Shown here: one piece after another, positions 6,526-10,443 of the stretch | How the letters are laid out: each line of letters begins with the position of its first letter | Position numbering within the stretch: the stretch's first letter is position 1 | Assembly: GCA_964577295.1 (NCBI GenBank) | Contig: CAZNYN010000059.1 | Span: 1-10,443, forward strand | DNA: 10,443 bases | Direction of reading: 5' to 3' | From: CAZNYN01 sp964577295 | GTDB lineage: Bacteria; Synergistota; Synergistia; Synergistales; Synergistaceae | Position numbers and translations under genes: made by a program | The notes under the pieces: generated by a model | What the model was told of the DNA's origin: nothing | Database searches by the model: none | Seen by the model: only the letters and a program-made list of their open reading frames with translations

Positions 6526-8577
6526 TTATACAAGGTGCAAAGCCGTAATAGCCATATCTATAGCTTTTATCGCTATAAAGGGAGCTATTATGCCTCCGAG
6601 GCCGTAAACCATGAGGTTGCGCAGGAGCAGAGACGAAGCAGAGACTTCGCGGTACTTCACGCCTTTGAGAGCCAGAGGGATGAGAGCCACTATTATGAAG
6701 GCGTTGTATATGACAGCCGAATAGATGGCGCTCTCTCCGCTTGCCAGCCCCATTATGTTCAGGACTTCAAGTTCGGGATATAGCCCCGTGAACATCGCGG
6801 GGATTATCGCAAAATATTTTGCCAAGTCATTAGCTATAGAGAAAGTTGTAAGACTTCCGCGCGTCATCAAAAGCTGCTTGCCTATCCTAACAATCTCTAT
6901 GAGCTTTGTCGGAGAGGAATCTAAGTCAACCATGTTGCCGGCTTCCTTTGCGGCCTGAGTTCCGCTGTTCATCGCCACTGCGACATCGGCCTGAGCAAGA
7001 GCAGGGGCGTCGTTTGTTCCGTCTCCCGTCATTGCGACAAGATGCCCTTTCGCCTGATAGTCCCTTATCATTTCAAGCTTCGCTTCCGGCGTCGCCTCCG
7101 CAAGAAAGTCGTCCACCCCTGCTTCTGCCGCTATGGCTGCGGCAGTCACGGGGTTATCGCCAGTTATCATTATGCTCTTTATGCCCATCTTGCGCATATC
7201 GGCAAACTTTTCGCGCACTCCGTCTTTCACTATATCTTTAAGGTATATAACACCCAGAATTTTTCTGTTTTTCGCTACAACGAGAGGAGTCCCCCCCTTG
7301 CGCGCCACTTCCGCAACTTTTTCGGCGCAGTCGGAGCTGTAAATTCCACCCTCTTCCTCAACCCAGCGCTTCACAGCCTCCGCGGCTCCCTTGCGCACTT
7401 CGCCGCCTTTGTAATCCACTCCGCTCATTCTGCTGACAGCGGTAAAAGGAATAAATTTCATTCCTCCTTCGCTTATACCTCTGCCCCTCAGTCCATATTC
7501 GCTTTTTGCAAATACGACGATGCTTCGCCCTTCCGGTGTCTCGTCCGCAAGAGAGGAGAGCTGAGCCGCATCGGCAAGCTCCTCGGGAGAAGCTCCGTCA
7601 ACGGGCAAAAAGGCTGATGCCTGTCTGTTGCCCAATGTTATAGTTCCCGTCTTATCAAGCATGAGAATGTCCACATCTCCTGCCGCCTCTATAGCCCTTC
7701 CGCTCATTGCCAAGACATTGGCGCTGTTTAGGCGGCTCATGCCTGCTATGCCTATGGAGGACAGCAGAGCACCGATAGTTGTGGGCGCAAGACATACGAG
7801 AAGAGCCACAAGGGCGGTAACTGTGGTAGGGTTGACTATGCCTGCCTGCTTCGCGGAAAAAGCAGAGTAGGAGTAAAGAGAGGCCGTAACGAGAATAAAT
7901 ATCACGGAAAGAGCGCAGAGAAGTATCTGAAGAGCTATCTCATTCGGAGTCTTCTTGCGTGCCGCGCCTTCCACCATGGCAATCATCTTGTCGAGGAAAC
8001 TCTCGCCTGCGTCATTTGTAACTTTTACGACAAGCCAGTCTGAAAGTATCGTAGTGCCGCCCGTGACAGAGCTTCTGTCACCGCCCGACTCCCTTATAAC
8101 CGGGGCGGATTCTCCTGTGATGGCAGACTCGTCAACAGAGGCGGCTCCGTCCAGCACTTCTCCGTCGGCGGGAATCTGATCTCCCGCAGATACCAGGAAA
8201 ATGTCTCCCTTTTTTAGCTCCAAAGATGATATAGAAGTAAAATTTTCGCGCGAAGATGCGTCCTCCAGCTTTTTGACCGGGACATCCTTCCTTGCGGAAC
8301 GGAGGGAATCAGCCTGAGCCTTTCCGCGTCCCTCCGCCGCCGCTTCCGCAAAGTTCGCAAAGAGCACAGTCAGCCAGAGCATCACCGTTATTCCGAAAGT
8401 AAAGGAGAAATTTTCTCCTCTCTCTGTAAAACATATCGCAGAAGTAATTATTGCCGATATATAGACGATACACATAACGGGATTCTTAACCTGCACACGG
8501 GGATCTAGCTTTATGAAAGAATCCTTCAAAGCCTCCGCCGCGGCAGAGACATTAAACATTTTATTTTTATTATTCAT
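6526..8577 (-). CDS. kdpB: KdpB, K+-transporting P-type ATPase catalytic subunit
   Basis: The ATP-hydrolysing subunit of the Kdp pump, a type IA P-type ATPase of 683 residues (E. coli 682). In order: two membrane helices in the first 80 residues; an actuator domain with TGES at 154-157, whose Ser157 matches the inhibitory phosphorylation site Ser162 of E. coli; helices 3-4 with APTT near 264-267; DKTGT with phosphorylated Asp308; the nucleotide-domain segment TPEGRSIV (347-354); the hinge TGDGTNDAP (517-525); and helix 5 with NDxAKYF (Asp584, Lys587), charges known to couple transport to catalysis. All key residues are present. AAGGAG lies directly after the kdpA stop. The ATG at 8577 has 11-nt spacing from it, while the in-frame GTG at 8586 would have only 2 nt, so I chose the ATG; the product would be 686 residues with the GTG. 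Confidence 0.96.
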   Translation of the reverse strand: MNNKNKMFNVSAAAEALKDSFIKLDPRVQVKNPVMCIVYISAIITSAICFTERGENFSFTFGITVMLWLTVLFANFAEAAAEGRGKAQADSLRSARKDVPVKKLEDASSRENFTSISSLELKKGDIFLVSAGDQIPADGEVLDGAASVDESAITGESAPVIRESGGDRSSVTGGTTILSDWLVVKVTNDAGESFLDKMIAMVEGAARKKTPNEIALQILLCALSVIFILVTASLYSYSAFSAKQAGIVNPTTVTALVALLVCLAPTTIGALLSSIGIAGMSRLNSANVLAMSGRAIEAAGDVDILMLDKTGTITLGNRQASAFLPVDGASPEELADAAQLSSLADETPEGRSIVVFAKSEYGLRGRGISEGGMKFIPFTAVSRMSGVDYKGGEVRKGAAEAVKRWVEEEGGIYSSDCAEKVAEVARKGGTPLVVAKNRKILGVIYLKDIVKDGVREKFADMRKMGIKSIMITGDNPVTAAAIAAEAGVDDFLAEATPEAKLEMIRDYQAKGHLVAMTGDGTNDAPALAQADVAVAMNSGTQAAKEAGNMVDLDSSPTKLIEIVRIGKQLLMTRGSLTTFSIANDLAKYFAIIPAMFTGLYPELEVLNIMGLASGESAIYSAVIYNAFIIVALIPLALKGVKYREVSASSLLLRNLMVYGLGGIIAPFIAIKAIDMAITALHLV

Positions 8578-8595
8578 ATTATTCACAGCTCCTTA

Positions 8596-10332
8596 TTAAC
8601 GAATGCTTATGAGATGTTCGGCAACGGGCCCCAAAGCCAAAACGGGGAAGAAGGAGAGAGCTCCTATCATCAGCACCACAAATATCAAAAGCAGAACAAA
8701 CATCACACTGCATGTGGAAAGAGTGCCTGCCGACTCGGCGGAACGCTTCTTCTCCGCAAGACTTCCCGCCGCGGCAAGGGCTGCAGTCATGGGGACAAAG
8801 CGCGCGAAAAGCATGACAAGCCCCAAAGTTACATTAAAGAAAGGAGTGTTCGCGTTAAAGCCGGCAAAAGCCGAACCGTTGTTGCCGCCGGCAGAAGTGT
8901 AGGCGTAAAGAATCTCCGAAAGTCCGTGAGCTCCTTCGTTCGCAAGGCTCGCCGCGGAAGAGGGAACCATAACAGCCACGGCGCTTCCGACAAGAATGGC
9001 AACCGGAGTGGCAAGACAGATAAAGACAGACATCTTCATCTCAAACGGCCCTATCTTCTTGCCCAAATACTCGGGAGTTCTGCCCACCATCAGACCTGCG
9101 ATAAATACTGTGAGAAGAGCAAAAGCCAACATACCGTAAAGACCGCTGCCCACTCCTCCGAAGACCACTTCACCAAGCTGAATCATCAGCATTGCAGTCA
9201 TGCCTCCGAGAGGCGTAAAACTGTCAAGCATAGCATTCACAGAACCGCTTGACGCAGCAGTTGTAAAAGCCGCCCACAGAGAGGAAAGAGCTATTCCGAA
9301 ACGAACTTCCTTGCCCTCCATATTTCCGCCCGACTGCCCCAAAGACGAAATATTGACAGCTCCGTTCTGAGCAAGCTGAGGCGTGGCGGCACTTTCCGCA
9401 AAAGTGATAACGGCAAGAGCCGCAAGCAGAAGAACAAACATAGCGGCGAAAACAGCACGTCCCTGCCTCTTATCCTTCACTGCGCGGCCGAAACTGAAAC
9501 AGAGCGATGCCGGTATGAGAAGAATAGAGAGCACCTGAAGCATATTTGACAGAGGCGTGGGATTCTCAAGAGGGCTTGCCGAATTTGTGCCGTTAAAGCC
9601 CCCTCCGTTCGTGCCGAGCTGCTTCGGAGCAACCTGACTCGCCTGAGGCCCCATGGGCACAATCTGCTTTGTAACCGAAGAGCCGTCCGAAGCAGTCACG
9701 CTCTCAAGCAAATCCACACTTTCATAACTCTTGAAATTCTGCATAACACCCTGAGAAGTCAGAGCGACAGAGAGAATCAGAGAGAGAGGAAGGAGCACAT
9801 AAAGCAGAGCGCGCGTCATATCCTTCCAGAAAGAACCGATATGTCCGCTCCCGACTCTCGTAAAGCCGCGCAGAAAGGCGAAAAGAACGGCAATCCCAAC
9901 TGCGGCGGAGACAAAATTCTGCACCGTCAGCCCCATAGACTGAGCGAAATATCCCATAGTATTCTCTCCGTTGTAAGACTGCCAGTTCGTATTAGTGACA
10001 AAACTCACCGCGGTATTAAAAGCAAGATGCCAGCTTAGGCCGCCCAACCTCTCGGGATTTAAGGGAAGAACACCCTGAGCCATAAGCATAACGGCGAGAA
10101 AAACAAGGCTCACAGAACTGAAGGCAAGAGCCGCAAAAGCATACTCCTTCCAGTTCATATCCTCATCGGGAGCAGAGCCGACAAGCCTGTAAATAAAATT
10201 CTCACAAGGCCGCAGAAGAGGCGACATAAAAGTCCTCTCCCCCTCCATAACCTTATATATATAACCGCCCAGAGGAACAGCCGCTGTGCAGAGAACCAAA
10301 AGAGCTAAAAAATACTGCGACAAAATTTCCAT
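8596..10332 (-). CDS. kdpA: KdpA, K+-selective pore subunit
   Basis: The potassium-binding channel-like subunit of the pump, 578 residues (E. coli 557), with many membrane helices in the four-repeat layout of the K+ transporter superfamily. The four selectivity loops are recognisable: TNTNWQ (113-118), GTNGGGFNG (240-248), TTAASSGSVNAM (357-368) and TSAGGNNGSAF (479-489). The second loop reads GGGFNGTNSASPLENPT, with small changes from the GGGFF form in other bacteria; the filter glycines are kept. The ATG at 10332 is chosen because GGGAGAG lies 6 nt upstream; ATG 10338, ATG 10347 and TTG 10350 overlap or adjoin that site, and the N-terminus from 10332 aligns with known KdpA. Third codon positions are rich in T and G and almost free of A, unlike kdpE in the same operon. 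First gene of the operon. Confidence 0.96.
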   Translation of the reverse strand: MEILSQYFLALLVLCTAAVPLGGYIYKVMEGERTFMSPLLRPCENFIYRLVGSAPDEDMNWKEYAFAALAFSSVSLVFLAVMLMAQGVLPLNPERLGGLSWHLAFNTAVSFVTNTNWQSYNGENTMGYFAQSMGLTVQNFVSAAVGIAVLFAFLRGFTRVGSGHIGSFWKDMTRALLYVLLPLSLILSVALTSQGVMQNFKSYESVDLLESVTASDGSSVTKQIVPMGPQASQVAPKQLGTNGGGFNGTNSASPLENPTPLSNMLQVLSILLIPASLCFSFGRAVKDKRQGRAVFAAMFVLLLAALAVITFAESAATPQLAQNGAVNISSLGQSGGNMEGKEVRFGIALSSLWAAFTTAASSGSVNAMLDSFTPLGGMTAMLMIQLGEVVFGGVGSGLYGMLAFALLTVFIAGLMVGRTPEYLGKKIGPFEMKMSVFICLATPVAILVGSAVAVMVPSSAASLANEGAHGLSEILYAYTSAGGNNGSAFAGFNANTPFFNVTLGLVMLFARFVPMTAALAAAGSLAEKKRSAESAGTLSTCSVMFVLLLIFVVLMIGALSFFPVLALGPVAEHLISIR

Positions 10333-10338
10333 GTGCAT

Positions 10339-10345
10339 CTCTCCC
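10339..10345 (-). promoter_or_regulatory. Ribosome binding site deciding the kdpA start
   Basis: GGGAGAG on the minus strand ends 6 nt before the ATG at 10332. It overlaps or directly abuts the other in-frame candidates (10338, 10347, 10350), which makes them unlikely starts. Confidence 0.75.
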
Positions 10346-10366
10346 ATCAAAATTTCTAATGCGGCG

Positions 10367-10372
10367 AGTATA
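10367..10372 (-). promoter_or_regulatory. Predicted -10 box of the kdp operon promoter
   Basis: TATACT on the minus strand matches the -10 consensus at five of six positions. No good TTGACA-like -35 box lies 16-18 bp upstream (near 10389-10395), which fits a promoter that needs an activator such as KdpE. Transcription would start near 10360 and give a leader of about 28 nt before kdpA. Confidence 0.55.
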
Positions 10373-10412
10373 CAGCGGAAAAAATAAGAGTGCCGTTAGA
10401 GAAAAGGCAAAG

Positions 10413-10431
10413 TTGTTAAGGTTTTGTTAAG
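10413..10431 (-). promoter_or_regulatory. Direct repeat, candidate KdpE operator
   Basis: CTTAACAA occurs twice on the minus strand (10431-10424 and 10420-10413), exactly 11 bp apart, one helical turn. OmpR/PhoB-family dimers typically bind tandem repeats with this period. The repeats end about 40 bp upstream of the -10 box, so upstream of the missing -35 element, as expected for an activator. KdpE is the only such regulator encoded here. Binding is inferred. Confidence 0.55.
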
Positions 10432-10443
10432 AAGAAAAATCCC

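Noticed and set aside
7042..7617. Long open frame (191 codons) on the plus strand inside kdpB
   Set aside because: It is the antisense shadow of kdpB, whose catalytic motifs are unmistakable in the other strand. It has no supported start and no recognisable protein. The same applies to the other open frames opposite kdpA, kdpC, kdpD and the radical SAM gene.
1926..10443. dif recombination site that would confirm the terminus idea
   Set aside because: I looked for XerC/XerD-type arms (TTATGTTAAAT-like) by eye in the gaps and along the genes and found no convincing match. The terminus proposal rests on composition only.
10351..10443. c-di-AMP (ydaO-type) riboswitch in the kdp leader
   Set aside because: The space before kdpA is far too short for that RNA and shows none of its conserved stretches. 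The predicted leader is only about 28 nt.

Overview
The window carries a complete high-affinity potassium uptake operon, kdpABCDE, on the minus strand. It fills about 7.9 kb of the right and centre (10443 down to 2497). To its left lie a small unrecognised membrane-protein gene on the plus strand and a two-gene minus-strand unit that encodes an Lrp/AsnC-type regulator and a radical SAM enzyme. GC content in the lines I sampled is close to 50%, and Ile ATA and Arg AGA/AGG codons are common. Together with the anaerobe-type radical SAM enzyme and the Firmicutes-like KdpC and KdpD sequences, this suggests an anaerobic bacterium, possibly a clostridial relative or a member of the Synergistota. That placement is a low-confidence impression, not a result.

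Layout from right to left. 10351-10443 is the kdp promoter region, with a TATACT -10 box and, about 40 bp upstream, two exact 8-bp repeats spaced 11 bp apart that look like an operator for an OmpR-family regulator. Then come kdpA (pore subunit), kdpB (P-type ATPase), kdpC (chaperone-like subunit), kdpD (sensor kinase) and kdpE (response regulator). Their spacings are 18, 14 and 33 nt, and kdpD/kdpE overlap by 8 nt, so they are very probably one transcript. KdpA, KdpB and KdpC form the membrane pump; KdpD senses K+ limitation and phosphorylates KdpE, which should activate the operon at the right-hand promoter. No kdpF is present.

kdpE converges on a 71-codon plus-strand gene (2210-2425), and the two share one bidirectional hairpin terminator at 2464-2491. 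The small gene has a very strong ribosome binding site and encodes one C-terminal membrane helix. Upstream of it, 1926-2209 holds the lrp promoter on the minus strand, two short direct repeats and a block of competing inverted repeats. At the far left, lrp and the radical SAM gene are joined by a one-base gap. The first 166 bases hold no gene that I can support.

Beyond the gene list, the most striking observation is a change in base composition at third codon positions. All seven minus-strand genes point the same way, yet kdpA favours T and G there while kdpE, lrp and the radical SAM gene favour A and C. Read on the plus strand, this is a change from G/T-rich on the left to A/C-rich on the right, the direction expected at a replication terminus or at the edge of a recent inversion. 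Other leads are a motif in KdpD that resembles the c-di-AMP site of Staphylococcus KdpD, and co-conservation of the KdpD Walker motifs with the regulatory serine of KdpB.
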